DNA of 53,699 bases from an uncultured Bacteroidales bacterium (GCA_903885595.1 CAISJJ010000356.1:1-53699); one strand, 5' to 3'; shown: positions 43,598 through 51,697, counted from the first letter of the stretch. A program made the numbers and translations. Notes: generated by a model not told the origin, from the sequence alone.

Positions 43598-43609
43598 ACC
43601 CTGTCAGGG
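43598..43609. repeat. ACCCTGTCAGGG palindrome between sufS and pspC stops
   Basis: The dyad CCCTG-T-CAGGG sits in the 10-bp gap and the first codons around the two convergent stop codons. The same sequence recurs at 45249-45261 just upstream of the pspC start, so it brackets the gene. Confidence 0.5.
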
Positions 43610-45235
43610 CCGGACTGTATCCGTTGCCGCTGAATCCCCTTTTGCGTTGATATAATCCTTCCCCTGGTTTATCTCGAAACCATTCTCAGTCATCTGAAAT
43701 GTCGTTTCCTCCGCTGAATTTGAAAGCCAGTACCAAAATGGATTCAGGTCCCGTATCTGCTTATCGAACCGGACGAATTTGCCTTTGGGAACGTTTATAA
43801 CCAGGTTGACAGCCTGGCCGCGCCAGCATTCTTCCTTTGGAAGTCGTGCAAAAGGACTAATTCTCAAGGTGGATCCTGAGGTAGCTGACTGGAAACGGAT
43901 GCCTGCCAGGTGCTGCAGTGCCTCCAGCCGCGATTTACCCCGGGCCATGGTAACCTGCGAAATTGAAAAAAGGCTGTCATCGGATTCCTCTATCTGGATT
44001 CCTGGTACGAGAAACAGTTCCTTATCTTCGCTTATCACTGTTTTCCAGTCGCCAAGGATATCATATTTTTCATAGCGCAGGTATTTCATGCCGGGATCAT
44101 CAGCCATCAGGATTACATGCAGGGTGTCGGTGTCAGGCTCTTCAAGTGCAATTTCGATTTGTTTCTCTTCATCGACTTTGTACAGGTTGTAAATTTTCAA
44201 TCCCGACCAGGCAAGGAAGAAAATTCCAATTACCCAGATATTGAACATGGTAAGCCCGAGATGAGGAATGCGTTCGAACCTGAACATCATCCGCAAGCCG
44301 TTATAAAAAAGCATTAAAAATGGGATCCCGAATACCATCAGTACCATCACCTGCAAATAGACAACCGGAATGTTGCATCCAAGTAATAGTCTGGCCAGGG
44401 CAGGGAAGGCCATGACGGTGATTTCGTTGTCAGTATAAATTCCTCCGGTCCAGCCAAATGTATAGGCAATCAGGGCGAGGACCATTGAAAAGCCCACGAT
44501 GACAAGCAGGATTCCGATAAGGATGAGCAACCCTTTCCCGATAAATTTGAATACATCCGCTAAACTCTTTCCAATTACTTCGAAAAAGGAACCCGACCCT
44601 GAACCTGCCCGTCTGAGCGAGGTAGCCGATTCGTTAGCCATGCTGCCAATTTTACCGCTTATTGCCGAAAGTTCTTCCCGAATTGATTTTTCAATGTTGG
44701 TGATGTTGATTTTTTCACCACGCATTTCAAGTTTGTCCGAAGTTGACTGGGCTACAGGGATGACAAACCACAGAACCAGGTATAAAAGAATCCCCGATCC
44801 GCCGGCTAATATGAAAATAATGAATATCAGCCTGACCCATACCGGGTCGAGATGAAAATAGGCCGCGATACCTGAACATACCCCGGCGAGGATCTTTTCA
44901 TCCGGATTACGAAAAAACCGCTTATCTCCCTTTTCGCCATCAGCCATATCCCACTTCTGCTTCGGGGCCTCCTCCTGGTCTATCTCAACAGGCTGGCCCA
45001 TGATGCCAATGACCTCCTGCACATCTTCCAAAGTGATTACCTGTTTTGTTTCTGAGCACTTCTCTCCCAGGATTTCGGCGATCCGGGCTTCAATATCATT
45101 CAGAATATCCTGTGACCCTTCCTGCACCCTGAAATGCCTGGACAACAGGTCAAGGTATTGATTCAGCAAAAGGTAGGCGTCTTCATCGATATGAAAAACG
45201 ATGCCACCCAAATTTATTGTTAAGGTTTTTTTCAT
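43604..45235 (-). CDS. PspC-domain membrane protein
   Basis: MKKTLTINLGG at 45235 is the preferred start (543 residues); the ATG at 45268 adds 11 residues that overlap a repeat. An N-terminal cytoplasmic domain (HIDEDAYLLLNQYLDLL, EARIAEILGE) is followed by a PspC domain (~100-165: FRNPDEKILAGVCSGIAAYF, DPVWVRLIF, LLYLVLWFVIP). Three to four more membrane segments and a C-terminal extracytoplasmic domain of ~190 residues follow. PspC proteins take part in envelope-stress responses; in Bacteroidota this long form is usually paired with a PadR regulator, as here, 51 bp upstream. Confidence 0.85.
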   Translation of the reverse strand: MKKTLTINLGGIVFHIDEDAYLLLNQYLDLLSRHFRVQEGSQDILNDIEARIAEILGEKCSETKQVITLEDVQEVIGIMGQPVEIDQEEAPKQKWDMADGEKGDKRFFRNPDEKILAGVCSGIAAYFHLDPVWVRLIFIIFILAGGSGILLYLVLWFVIPVAQSTSDKLEMRGEKINITNIEKSIREELSAISGKIGSMANESATSLRRAGSGSGSFFEVIGKSLADVFKFIGKGLLILIGILLVIVGFSMVLALIAYTFGWTGGIYTDNEITVMAFPALARLLLGCNIPVVYLQVMVLMVFGIPFLMLFYNGLRMMFRFERIPHLGLTMFNIWVIGIFFLAWSGLKIYNLYKVDEEKQIEIALEEPDTDTLHVILMADDPGMKYLRYEKYDILGDWKTVISEDKELFLVPGIQIEESDDSLFSISQVTMARGKSRLEALQHLAGIRFQSATSGSTLRISPFARLPKEECWRGQAVNLVINVPKGKFVRFDKQIRDLNPFWYWLSNSAEETTFQMTENGFEINQGKDYINAKGDSAATDTVRP

Positions 45236-45248
45236 TGTTATTATTTTA

Positions 45249-45279
45249 ACCCTGTCAGGGTAGTACACCCCGACAGGGT
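45249..45279. promoter_or_regulatory. Inverted repeat between padR-like gene and pspC
   Basis: ACCCTGTC (45249-45256) and GACAGGGT (45272-45279) pair over 8 bp with a 15-nt loop. The left half also forms the short dyad ACCCTGTCAGGGT. It could be an mRNA hairpin that adjusts pspC expression relative to padR, or an operator. Confidence 0.45.
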
Positions 45280-45286
45280 GGATTAA

Positions 45287-45619
45287 TTATTTACTGGTCC
45301 CGATTATTTTACCAACTGAGGCTAACAATTCCTGCCAGTCATTCCTGAGCTCTGTCAGTGACTGAATCCCCTGTTCAGTGATTTGATGATATTTTCGCGG
45401 TGGTCCGGATTTGGACTCTTCCCAACGGTAAATGGTGAGTCCCTCATTTTTAAGCCTGGTCAATAAAGGGTAAAGGGTCCCTTCAACTACGATAAGTCTG
45501 GCCTCCTTCAGCTTCGTGATGATATCCGATGCATATGCGTCCTGCTCAGCAATGATGGCAAGGATACAGAGTTCAAGAACTCCTTTGCGCATTTGTGCGT
45601 TTTGATTTTCTGTATTCAT
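45287..45619 (-). CDS. PadR-family transcriptional regulator
   Basis: This 110-residue protein is a typical short PadR regulator. Its winged helix has RKGVLELCILAIIAEQDAYASDIITKL split over helices 1-3, then VVEGTLYPLLTRLKNEGL, the recognition helix and hallmark of the family, and the wing SGPPRKYHQITEQG. PadR proteins usually repress their own operon and release DNA on an envelope or small-molecule signal. It is co-directional with the pspC-like gene 51 bp downstream. A full promoter with an 8-bp palindrome in its spacer lies directly upstream and is a likely autoregulatory site. Confidence 0.92.
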   Translation of the reverse strand: MNTENQNAQMRKGVLELCILAIIAEQDAYASDIITKLKEARLIVVEGTLYPLLTRLKNEGLTIYRWEESKSGPPRKYHQITEQGIQSLTELRNDWQELLASVGKIIGTSK

Positions 45620-45623
45620 CCGG

Positions 45624-45654
45624 CAAATGTAGTGTAATGTTTAGTACTATGCAA
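45624..45654 (-). promoter_or_regulatory. padR promoter with internal palindrome (possible operator)
   Basis: On the minus strand TTG (45652-45654), 20 bp, then TACATTTG (45624-45631) is a full Bacteroidota promoter. The spacer contains the perfect 8-bp palindrome TAGTACTA (45642-45649), in a position where a bound repressor would block sigma-factor contact. The -7 box sits 5 bp from the ATG, so the leader would be extremely short or absent. Confidence 0.65.
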
Positions 45655-45691
45655 TACAAGGTAGTATAATTTATGATTTTTTAACAATTGG

Positions 45692-45779
45692 GCGGACAGG
45701 CGGACGAGCGGACGGGTGGACAGGTGGTCAGGCGGTCAGGCGGACGGGTGGACGGGCGAACGGGCGAACGGGCGGTCGA
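45692..45779 (+). repeat. Eleven tandem 8-bp repeats (GCGGACGG type)
   Basis: Units in order: GCGGACAG, GCGGACGA, GCGGACGG, GTGGACAG, GTGGTCAG, GCGGTCAG, GCGGACGG, GTGGACGG, GCGAACGG twice, GCGGTCGA. There are no spacers, so this is not CRISPR. The reverse complement of the first unit occurs four times at 46216-46247. Confidence 0.85.
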
Positions 45780-45789
45780 GAGACAGGAG

Positions 45790-46170
45790 TTAATGAATGT
45801 TTGTATGGTTTTGAATTTTTCCCTCCAGCGATTTAATCAGGTGATCGATTTGGACAGTTAATATTTTAATTTTCCCGAACAGAATCTTGAAATTTTCCGC
45901 CGACAGATATTCAAGGTCCTTTGCAAGAATCAACAAAGTCTCCAGTTCTGTGAGGCTTCCGGAGGATATCCGCAGGAAGTATCTGAATTCTTTTGTGTTT
46001 CTTCGCGCGGAACCTTTGCTGATATTTGCTGGAACAGATACTGCCGATCTCCTGATTTGATCGGTCAGACTAAAAATTTCAGTCTTTGGGAAACTGGAAG
46101 TTAGTGAATAAACCGCCTTGACCATTGTCATGCTGCCTTTCCATACCTCAAGATCTTTATGTGTCTTCAT
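45790..46170 (-). CDS. Four-helix-bundle protein (23S rRNA IVS-type)
   Basis: This 126-residue protein has KTHKDLEVWKGSMTMVKAVY, FSLTDQIRRSAVSVPANISKGSAR and FRYFLRISSGSLTELETLL, the conserved pattern of the four-helix-bundle family often encoded in intervening sequences of 23S rRNA genes. No rRNA lies near, so this is a free-standing copy. The family forms pentamers in a known structure, but its function is not established. The gene is enclosed by octamer repeats in opposite orientation (45692-45779 and 46216-46247), which may reflect how it moved or how the repeats spread. Confidence 0.85.
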   Translation of the reverse strand: MKTHKDLEVWKGSMTMVKAVYSLTSSFPKTEIFSLTDQIRRSAVSVPANISKGSARRNTKEFRYFLRISSGSLTELETLLILAKDLEYLSAENFKILFGKIKILTVQIDHLIKSLEGKIQNHTNIH

Positions 46171-46215
46171 GAATTTTATTGTTTAATCCACAAAAACAGG
46201 GAAAGGTAAAACCTG

Positions 46216-46247
46216 CTGTCCGCCTGTCCGCCTGTCCGCCTGTCCGC
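46216..46247 (-). repeat. Four tandem 8-bp repeats (inverted GCGGACAG)
   Basis: CTGTCCGC is repeated four times without change. It is the reverse complement of the unit at 45692-45699, and it ends 8 bp before the sufE -7 box. Confidence 0.85.
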
Positions 46248-46255
46248 TTTTTCCC

Positions 46256-46263
46256 TACCTTTG
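46256..46263 (+). promoter_or_regulatory. Probable -7 box for sufE
   Basis: TACCTTTG matches TAnnTTTG, 19 bp before the sufE ATG. The -33 region is occupied by the octamer repeats. Confidence 0.5.
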
Positions 46264-46282
46264 CCAATTAAACCCTCCAGCT

Positions 46283-46708
46283 ATGACCATCCCCGAAATT
46301 GAAAATGAAATACAGTCCGAGTTTACGATGTTTGAAGACTGGATGGATAAGTATAACTACCTGATTGATCTTGGGAAAAGCCTTCCCCTGATCGATGAAA
46401 AATACAAGACCGATCAGTTTATCATAAGCGGATGCCAGTCGAAGGTGTGGCTGCATGCAGCTTTCAGGGAGGGACTTGTATTTTTTACAGCCGATAGTGA
46501 TGCCATCATTACCAAAGGGATAGTCAGCCTGCTGATTCGTGTTTTATCAGGTCAATCCCCGGATTCCATCATACAGGCCGACCTTGCATTTGTTGATCAG
46601 ATCGGCCTTCGTGAACATCTTTCTCCTACCAGAAGCAATGGGCTCAGTTCGATGATCAAACAGATGAAATTGTACGCAACTGTTTTTAAAATGAAGATGG
46701 GATCGTAA
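46283..46708 (+). CDS. sufE: SufE sulfur acceptor protein
   Basis: This 141-residue protein accepts persulfide sulfur from SufS and passes it to the SufBCD scaffold. Motifs are MTIPEIENEIQSEF, DKYNYLIDLGKSLPLID, the active-site Cys51 in IISGCQSKVWL, SDAIITKGIVSLLIRVLSG and the C-terminal LSPTRSNGLSSM. Length and motif order match the family. It is transcribed separately from sufS, from its own promoter next to octamer repeats. Confidence 0.95.
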   Translation: MTIPEIENEIQSEFTMFEDWMDKYNYLIDLGKSLPLIDEKYKTDQFIISGCQSKVWLHAAFREGLVFFTADSDAIITKGIVSLLIRVLSGQSPDSIIQADLAFVDQIGLREHLSPTRSNGLSSMIKQMKLYATVFKMKMGS

Positions 46709-46759
46709 CAAGAAATTCCTCACAATGGTTCCCGGTTCCCAGTGTCAAGTGTGATTCAT

Positions 46760-46794
46760 CACATGTCCCGCGTCACGTGTCCCGCGTCACGTTT
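46760..46794 (+). repeat. Tandem 7-bp repeats downstream of sufE
   Basis: Five heptamers CACATGT, CCCGCGT, CACGTGT, CCCGCGT, CACGTTT lie in the gap between convergent genes. They belong to the same GTCACG-like family as 48153-48187. Confidence 0.7.
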
Positions 46795-46800
46795 TCAGGG

Positions 46801-47445
46801 CTATTTCTTCAATAATTTAAACGCATGCCCCCATTCGTTCCTGAGAAATCCAGGGATACACCATAATATGCAAAGGGGTTCAATTGCCCTGGCTGCTTCT
46901 GCAGCACCCATATCTTCAGTTTCCCAGCCAAACTGGTCAAGGATTGCAGTTACCTGTTTTTTTGCTTCACCATCATTTCCGCAAATGAACATGGTAGGTT
47001 TTATCCCGCCAAAATCGGGATTGATCATGAAATTATTGCCAATGCTGTTAAAGGCCTTAACAAACCGCGCACCTGGAAAAAGCGACTGAAGCTTCTCCAT
47101 CTGAGAGTCGCCCAGACTGGTAAAATATTGAAGAACACCATTAACAGGAGGCACATCAGCGATGGGATTGGTTGTGTCAATGACGATTTTACCCTCAAGA
47201 TTAGCGAGGCCTGCCATTTGCAATGCCGATGCAGCAGCTGTTCCCTTGGAGGCAAGCACAATGATTTTCCCGAAAGCAGCAGCCTGGCTGAAACTGCCAA
47301 CTTTCCCGTTCCCGGCTTTCTGCCATTCTTCAAGTTTTGATATATCGCGTGTGCCCAGCATCACATCATATCCATGCTTCAGGAACCCGGTCCCCAATAC
47401 CTGGGCGACCACGCCTGATCCTAAAATTCCAATTTTTGTTTTCAT
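46801..47445 (-). CDS. NAD(P)-binding oxidoreductase (F420-dependent NADP reductase-like)
   Basis: This 214-residue protein is a single Rossmann domain with the nucleotide motif GILGSGVVAQVLGTGF (residues ~6-21) and GTRD after strand 2, where Arg suggests NADP preference. IVIDTTNPIADVP, KAFNSIGNNFM and FICGNDGEAKKQV are typical of the NADP_oxred_F420 family, whose members in non-methanogens usually act without F420. The substrate is unknown. It is transcribed alone, convergent with sufE. Confidence 0.82.
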   Translation of the reverse strand: MKTKIGILGSGVVAQVLGTGFLKHGYDVMLGTRDISKLEEWQKAGNGKVGSFSQAAAFGKIIVLASKGTAAASALQMAGLANLEGKIVIDTTNPIADVPPVNGVLQYFTSLGDSQMEKLQSLFPGARFVKAFNSIGNNFMINPDFGGIKPTMFICGNDGEAKKQVTAILDQFGWETEDMGAAEAARAIEPLCILWCIPGFLRNEWGHAFKLLKK

Positions 47446-47768
47446 TGTTTTTATCGATTTAACTGATGTTAATGTGTAAAATTAATAAATCCTCTCACTT
47501 CTCTCCAACCTCACAGAAATTTTAACAACTATACTTTGGCTGATTGAGTTTGCAAATAAAACCGAACTCAAACACTCAGAATATATTGCTTAGGCGACTG
47601 TGTTTAACCAGATTATCAAAGGAAATTAATCGTAAAAGGCTCATTTGTAGAAATTTAAATGCATTGCAGTAAAAGAACAGGAACTGGCAGGCTTCAGATT
47701 ATTTTCCGGGAATAACCTCAATGTCCGGAAGGATGGAATTCAATCTCATTCATTTACAGGAATAGCTT
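47446..47768. other. Gene-free intergenic region
   Basis: No gene, hairpin or RNA was recognised here between the divergent oxidoreductase and sufT-like genes. AT-rich sequence next to each gene probably holds their promoters; only the plus-strand -7 box is clear. Confidence 0.45.
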
Positions 47769-47776
47769 TATCTTTG
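47769..47776 (+). promoter_or_regulatory. Probable -7 box for the DUF59 gene
   Basis: TATCTTTG matches TAnnTTTG, 11 bp before the ATG at 47788. A clear TTG is not seen upstream. Confidence 0.5.
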
Positions 47777-47787
47777 TAAAAAAAATC

Positions 47788-48120
47788 ATGGACTCTTCCA
47801 CTCAAACCCATCATAGCCCCTTTGAGGCCAAAATAATCGCTGCGCTCAGGTCTGTTTTCGATCCGGAAATCCCGGTCAACATTTATGACCTTGGACTGAT
47901 TTACAACCTGAAGATTAATGAACAAACCAACGATGTAGCTATTCTCATGACGTTGACCACCCCGAATTGTCCGGTTGCTGAAGATATGCCATTACAGGTT
48001 CAGGATGCTGTAAAGTTGGTTGAGGGTGTTGGCACCGTTAAGGTTGAACTCACTTTCGAACCTCCCTGGGATAAGGAGATGCTTTCTGAATCGGCCCTTC
48101 TGGAGTTGGGATTGCTATAA
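47788..48120 (+). CDS. SufT-like DUF59 (MIP18 family) protein
   Basis: This 110-residue protein has DPEIPVNIYDLGLIYNL, MTLTTPNCPVAEDMP with the conserved Cys, and the C-terminal FEPPWDKEMLSE, which define the MIP18/DUF59 family. Members help mature or deliver Fe-S clusters (SufT, Cia2-type) or belong to phenylacetate oxygenase clusters. Closeness to sufS and sufE supports the Fe-S role. It is separated from dxs by heptamer repeats and the dxs promoter. Dxs itself is not an Fe-S enzyme, but later steps of its pathway (IspG, IspH) are. Confidence 0.9.
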   Translation: MDSSTQTHHSPFEAKIIAALRSVFDPEIPVNIYDLGLIYNLKINEQTNDVAILMTLTTPNCPVAEDMPLQVQDAVKLVEGVGTVKVELTFEPPWDKEMLSESALLELGLL

Positions 48121-48152
48121 CAACCAGCCTTTCAAAGTAGCCTTTTTGATTT

Positions 48153-48187
48153 GTCACGCGTCACACGTCACGCGTCACGTTTCACGC
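48153..48187 (+). repeat. Five tandem 7-bp repeats (GTCACGC type)
   Basis: The units GTCACGC, GTCACAC, GTCACGC, GTCACGT, TTCACGC run without spacers between the DUF59 gene and dxs, ending 20 bp before the dxs -7 box. Confidence 0.8.
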
Positions 48188-48207
48188 TTTATGCCATTTT
48201 TCTTTCG

Positions 48208-48215
48208 TACCTTTG
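48208..48215 (+). promoter_or_regulatory. Probable -7 box for dxs
   Basis: TACCTTTG matches TAnnTTTG, 23 bp before the chosen dxs ATG at 48239. Its position inside the longer open frame supports the downstream start. Confidence 0.5.
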
Positions 48216-48238
48216 CCAACCTAAAAAAACACTGGAAA

Positions 48239-50140
48239 ATGCCCCCTTTTACCGGTCCGCTGTTGACCCAGATAAATCTCCCCGAGGATCTGAAAAAAAT
48301 CAGGCTGGAGGACCTTCCACAGGTATGTGACGAGATCAGGAGGTTTATCATTGAAGTAATGTCAGAGAATCCTGGTCATCTTGGAGCAAGCCTTGGAGCA
48401 GTTGAACTTGCCGTTGCGCTCCAATATGTTTACAATGCCCCCTTCGATAAGATCATCTGGGATGTCGGGCACCAGGCTTATGCCCATAAGATCCTTACCG
48501 GCCGGAAGGAACGTTTTGAAACCATACGGACCTACAAAGGGATCAGTGGATTTCCGAAGATGTCGGAGAGCCCGTATGATGCATTCGGGGTGGGACATTC
48601 CTCGACATCCATTTCAGCTGCCCTGGGGATGGCTGTTGCAGCCAAATTGAGTGGTCAGACCGAACGTCATCATGTTGCCATCATCGGCGACGGGGCAATG
48701 ACAGGGGGCATGGCTATGGAAGCGCTGAACAATGCCGGGGTCTCAAATGCCAATCTCATGGTAATCCTGAACGATAACCAGATAGCAATTGATAAGAATG
48801 TAGGGGCGATCAAAGATTATCTTGCCGATATTGTTACTTCCCGCACATACAATAAATTCCGTGACAAAGTCTGGCTGATGATGGGCGGAGGTACAAAATA
48901 CGGCCAAAACTCCAGGGCGATCGTCAAACAACTGGGAAATGCACTGAAAACAACCCTGCTGAAAAGCGGCAACCTGTTCGAAGCTTTCAACTTTCGTTAT
49001 TTTGGCCCGGTAGATGGCAATGATGTGATCCGTCTCGTGAAGTTGCTCCGCGACATGAATGACATCAAAGGTCCGAAGCTGCTTCATATTCATACGGTAA
49101 AAGGCAAGGGGTTTGAAAAGGCCGAGAAGGATCAGACGGTATATCATGCTCCGGGTGTATTTGATAAAAACACCGGTGCCATCAGGGAGGATAAATGCCA
49201 TGGGCTGGCTCCCAAATACCAGACGGTTTTTGGCCGCACGATCATTGAACTTGCCGAATCAAACCCGAAAATTGTCGGAATTACACCAGCCATGTCGACC
49301 GGGTGTTCGCTTAACCTGATGATGGCGAAAATGCCCGACCGCACCTTTGATGTGGGCATTGCCGAACAGCATGCAGTTACTTTTTCGGCGGGAATGGCTG
49401 CCTCAGGATATATTCCATTCTGTAATATTTATTCAACTTTTATGCAGCGGGGTTACGACCAGATCATTCATGATGTGGCGCTTCAGAAATTGCATGTTGT
49501 TTTTTGCCTTGATCGTGGCGGATTGGTAGGGGAGGATGGGGCCACCCATCATGGGGCGTATGACCTGGCATATCTGCGATGCATCCCCAACATGATCGTG
49601 TCGTCGCCGATGAATGAGGAGGAACTAAGGAATATGATGTACACCTCCCAGCTGGAAGGAATGGGCCCGTTTGCAATTCGTTATCCCAAGGGACGTGGTG
49701 TGATGCCCAGGTGGAAAACGGAGATGGTACAAATGGAAATCGGGAAAGGACGCATGATCCGCGATGGCCGGGATGCTGCCATCATAACCCTGGGGCATGT
49801 CGGGAATTATGCTGTGGAAGCATGCGCTGCGCTTGAAAAGACCGGTCGTTCGGCGGCTCATTATGATCTGAGGTTCCTGAAACCATTGGATGCTGTGTTG
49901 CTTCATGAGATTTTCGGAAAATTCAAAAAAATTGTCACAGTTGAAGATGGTTCGGTGATGGGAGGTATGGGTTCTGCAGTACTTGAATTCATGGCCGATT
50001 ACGGATATGCGGCCCGTGTTTCAAGGCTCGGGATTCCCGATCATTTTATTGAACAGGGCTCTGTTGCTGAGCTGCATCACGAATGCGGTTTTGATACCCA
50101 GGGGATTATCAGGGCAATAACGGATATTCTTATCAGCTAA
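48239..50140 (+). CDS. dxs: 1-deoxy-D-xylulose-5-phosphate synthase
   Basis: ATG 48239 gives 633 residues, the usual Dxs length; the longer frame from 48020 overlaps the DUF59 gene and reads through repeats and the promoter. Dxs joins pyruvate and glyceraldehyde 3-phosphate in the first step of the MEP isoprenoid pathway, using thiamine diphosphate. Motifs are NPGHLGASLGAVELAVAL, WDVGHQAYAHKILTGR, the TPP motif GDGAMTGGMAMEALNNAG, DVGIAEQHAVTFSAGMA with the catalytic Glu, HDVALQKLHVVFCLDRGGLVG-type pyrimidine domain, and a C-terminal transketolase domain (TVEDGSVMGGMGSAV). Products feed quinones and the undecaprenyl carrier used by the polysaccharide locus. Confidence 0.96.
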   Translation: MPPFTGPLLTQINLPEDLKKIRLEDLPQVCDEIRRFIIEVMSENPGHLGASLGAVELAVALQYVYNAPFDKIIWDVGHQAYAHKILTGRKERFETIRTYKGISGFPKMSESPYDAFGVGHSSTSISAALGMAVAAKLSGQTERHHVAIIGDGAMTGGMAMEALNNAGVSNANLMVILNDNQIAIDKNVGAIKDYLADIVTSRTYNKFRDKVWLMMGGGTKYGQNSRAIVKQLGNALKTTLLKSGNLFEAFNFRYFGPVDGNDVIRLVKLLRDMNDIKGPKLLHIHTVKGKGFEKAEKDQTVYHAPGVFDKNTGAIREDKCHGLAPKYQTVFGRTIIELAESNPKIVGITPAMSTGCSLNLMMAKMPDRTFDVGIAEQHAVTFSAGMAASGYIPFCNIYSTFMQRGYDQIIHDVALQKLHVVFCLDRGGLVGEDGATHHGAYDLAYLRCIPNMIVSSPMNEEELRNMMYTSQLEGMGPFAIRYPKGRGVMPRWKTEMVQMEIGKGRMIRDGRDAAIITLGHVGNYAVEACAALEKTGRSAAHYDLRFLKPLDAVLLHEIFGKFKKIVTVEDGSVMGGMGSAVLEFMADYGYAARVSRLGIPDHFIEQGSVAELHHECGFDTQGIIRAITDILIS

Positions 50141-50207
50141 ACATTCAAATTCAAATTATCAATTTCCACGGCTTTAAGGCCATTGCAATCCGGTTAATTA
50201 AACTGAG

Positions 50208-51014
50208 ATGTCTCCAGATAAAAAAAATGCAATTGTAACAGGGGCTTATGGTGCTATCGGGCAGGCGATTTGCTCGGGACTGGCCTTGAATGGCTATAAT
50301 GTCACACTGGCTGGCCGCGACGCATCAAACCTTGAAAAAACCCGGTCATGGTTGATGCATCACACCGGCAATCAACACATTTCATCCATTGCCATCGATC
50401 TTTCCTCGCAAAAAGAGATTCGGGAACTCAGCAGGAAATGGAAGGGACCTTTGCACCTGTTGATTAACAATGCCGCCACCGCTCCAAGTCGGCGGACAGA
50501 AACCCCAGATGGGATAGAAATGCAGTGGGCAGTGAATGTACTTGGATATTTTTGGATGACCAGCTATTTTCATCCGTTTATGACAGGCAACACCGATGCC
50601 AGGATCGTCAATGTTGCAAGCTACTGGGCGGGTGGACTTGATCTGGATGATCCTGAATTTAAAAGAAGACCATATGACAATGATGTAGCCTACCGGCAGG
50701 CTAAACAGGCCAACCGCATGCTTTCTGCAGCTTTTGCTGAACGCCTGGCATCTGAAGGTATCACGGTCAATTCCTGCCATCCGGGCGACGTCAATTCAAA
50801 ACTCAGTAATGCTTTTGGGTTTGGAGGTTCAGAATCACCCGAGCAAGGTGCGGCTACTCCCCTGTTTTTGGCACGCTCCAACCAGGTAAGGAATATTACC
50901 GGTAAATATTTCGAACATCTCAAAGAGGTCAGTTGCACCTTCTCGTCAGAAAAAAACAAAGTCGAGGCGTTGTTTCGCCTGTGTGAACAAAGCCTCCCGG
51001 CAAGTGAAAAATAG
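50208..51014 (+). CDS. Short-chain dehydrogenase/reductase
   Basis: This 268-residue classical SDR has the cofactor motif TGAYGAIG (residues 11-18) with AGRD after strand 2 (Arg favours NADP), NNAA, the catalytic Ser in NVASYWAGG, and YRQAK as the YxxxK pair. The proline-glycine motif is CHPGDVNS. It is similar to retinol-dehydrogenase-like bacterial SDRs. It lies 67 bp after dxs with no terminator seen, so read-through is possible. The substrate is unknown. Confidence 0.88.
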   Translation: MSPDKKNAIVTGAYGAIGQAICSGLALNGYNVTLAGRDASNLEKTRSWLMHHTGNQHISSIAIDLSSQKEIRELSRKWKGPLHLLINNAATAPSRRTETPDGIEMQWAVNVLGYFWMTSYFHPFMTGNTDARIVNVASYWAGGLDLDDPEFKRRPYDNDVAYRQAKQANRMLSAAFAERLASEGITVNSCHPGDVNSKLSNAFGFGGSESPEQGAATPLFLARSNQVRNITGKYFEHLKEVSCTFSSEKNKVEALFRLCEQSLPASEK

Positions 51015-51079
51015 CATTGACATCTTCCGTGATCAGGAAACATTCGTCCATGGTAATTGTATTTTTTTACAATATCACT

Positions 51080-51697
51080 TCAATAGCTGGAGATAGCCGG
51101 CATTTTACCATCATAGCGCTTATCAGTCAATAATTTCAGCATAAAATCCGCAACATCTGCACGGGGAATGCTCTTTGAGGTTGGAAGATCCAGATTGATC
51201 TTGTAAGTATTGGTCTTGGGGGCATCCGTAAGGCCAACCGGTCGAATGATTACCCAATCGGCATGACTTTCCCGGATAATCCGGGCCTGCCGGCGCTTAT
51301 CTTCAAATACATGCCGGAGGAAAAGGGGCATAATTATTTTTCCAAACCAGAAACCACCATCGTTCCCAAGGATACCGGCTGAGGACATGCAGATGAACCT
51401 TTTAACCCCGCATGCCTCCATTGCATTAAGAATGTTTTTTGTGCCATCGGAAATAAGGGTGTTCGGTTTGTTCGTGTTCACACCGAGGGCACAAAGCACC
51501 GCATCCTGCCCCTCGATCGCTGCTTTAATGTTGCCGGTTTCCAGTATATCGCCCTTAACGACACGGAGGTTTTTATGTTGAATGGTAACATTTGATGGTT
51601 TACGGGCAAAGGCTGTAACCTGATGGCCCTGGTTAAGAGCCTGGTAAACAATAAGAATACCTGTTTTTCCACTCGCCCCGAATACGGCTATTTTCAT
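51080..51697 (-). CDS. NAD(P)H-binding atypical SDR (YwnB/SDR_a5-like)
   Basis: This 205-residue protein has the N-terminal cofactor motif GASGKTGILIVYQAL (residues ~7-21), FARKPS after strand 2, VVKGDILETGNIKAAIEGQDAV in pieces typical of the NAD(P)H-binding_10 family, and FICMSSAGILG followed by IIRPVGLTD. The YxxxK pair of catalytic SDRs is absent (DKRRQARIIRES in its place), so it may bind nucleotide as a sensor or reductase. It is convergent with the SDR before it and divergent from the permease. Confidence 0.82.
   Translation of the reverse strand: MKIAVFGASGKTGILIVYQALNQGHQVTAFARKPSNVTIQHKNLRVVKGDILETGNIKAAIEGQDAVLCALGVNTNKPNTLISDGTKNILNAMEACGVKRFICMSSAGILGNDGGFWFGKIIMPLFLRHVFEDKRRQARIIRESHADWVIIRPVGLTDAPKTNTYKINLDLPTSKSIPRADVADFMLKLLTDKRYDGKMPAISSY

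Noticed and set aside
45692..45779. Short regular repeats that could be taken for a CRISPR array
   Set aside because: Units are 8 bp with no unique spacers, and no cas gene is nearby.
45790..46170. Evidence of a nearby 23S rRNA gene with an intervening sequence
   Set aside because: No rRNA sequence was recognised on either side; free-standing copies of this family are common.
48020..48238. N-terminal extension of Dxs from an upstream start
   Set aside because: It overlaps the DUF59 gene and runs through heptamer repeats and the -7 box; the family N-terminus matches the ATG at 48239.
48743..49201. 152-codon minus-strand reading frame inside dxs
   Set aside because: It is antisense to a highly conserved enzyme and has no recognisable protein features.
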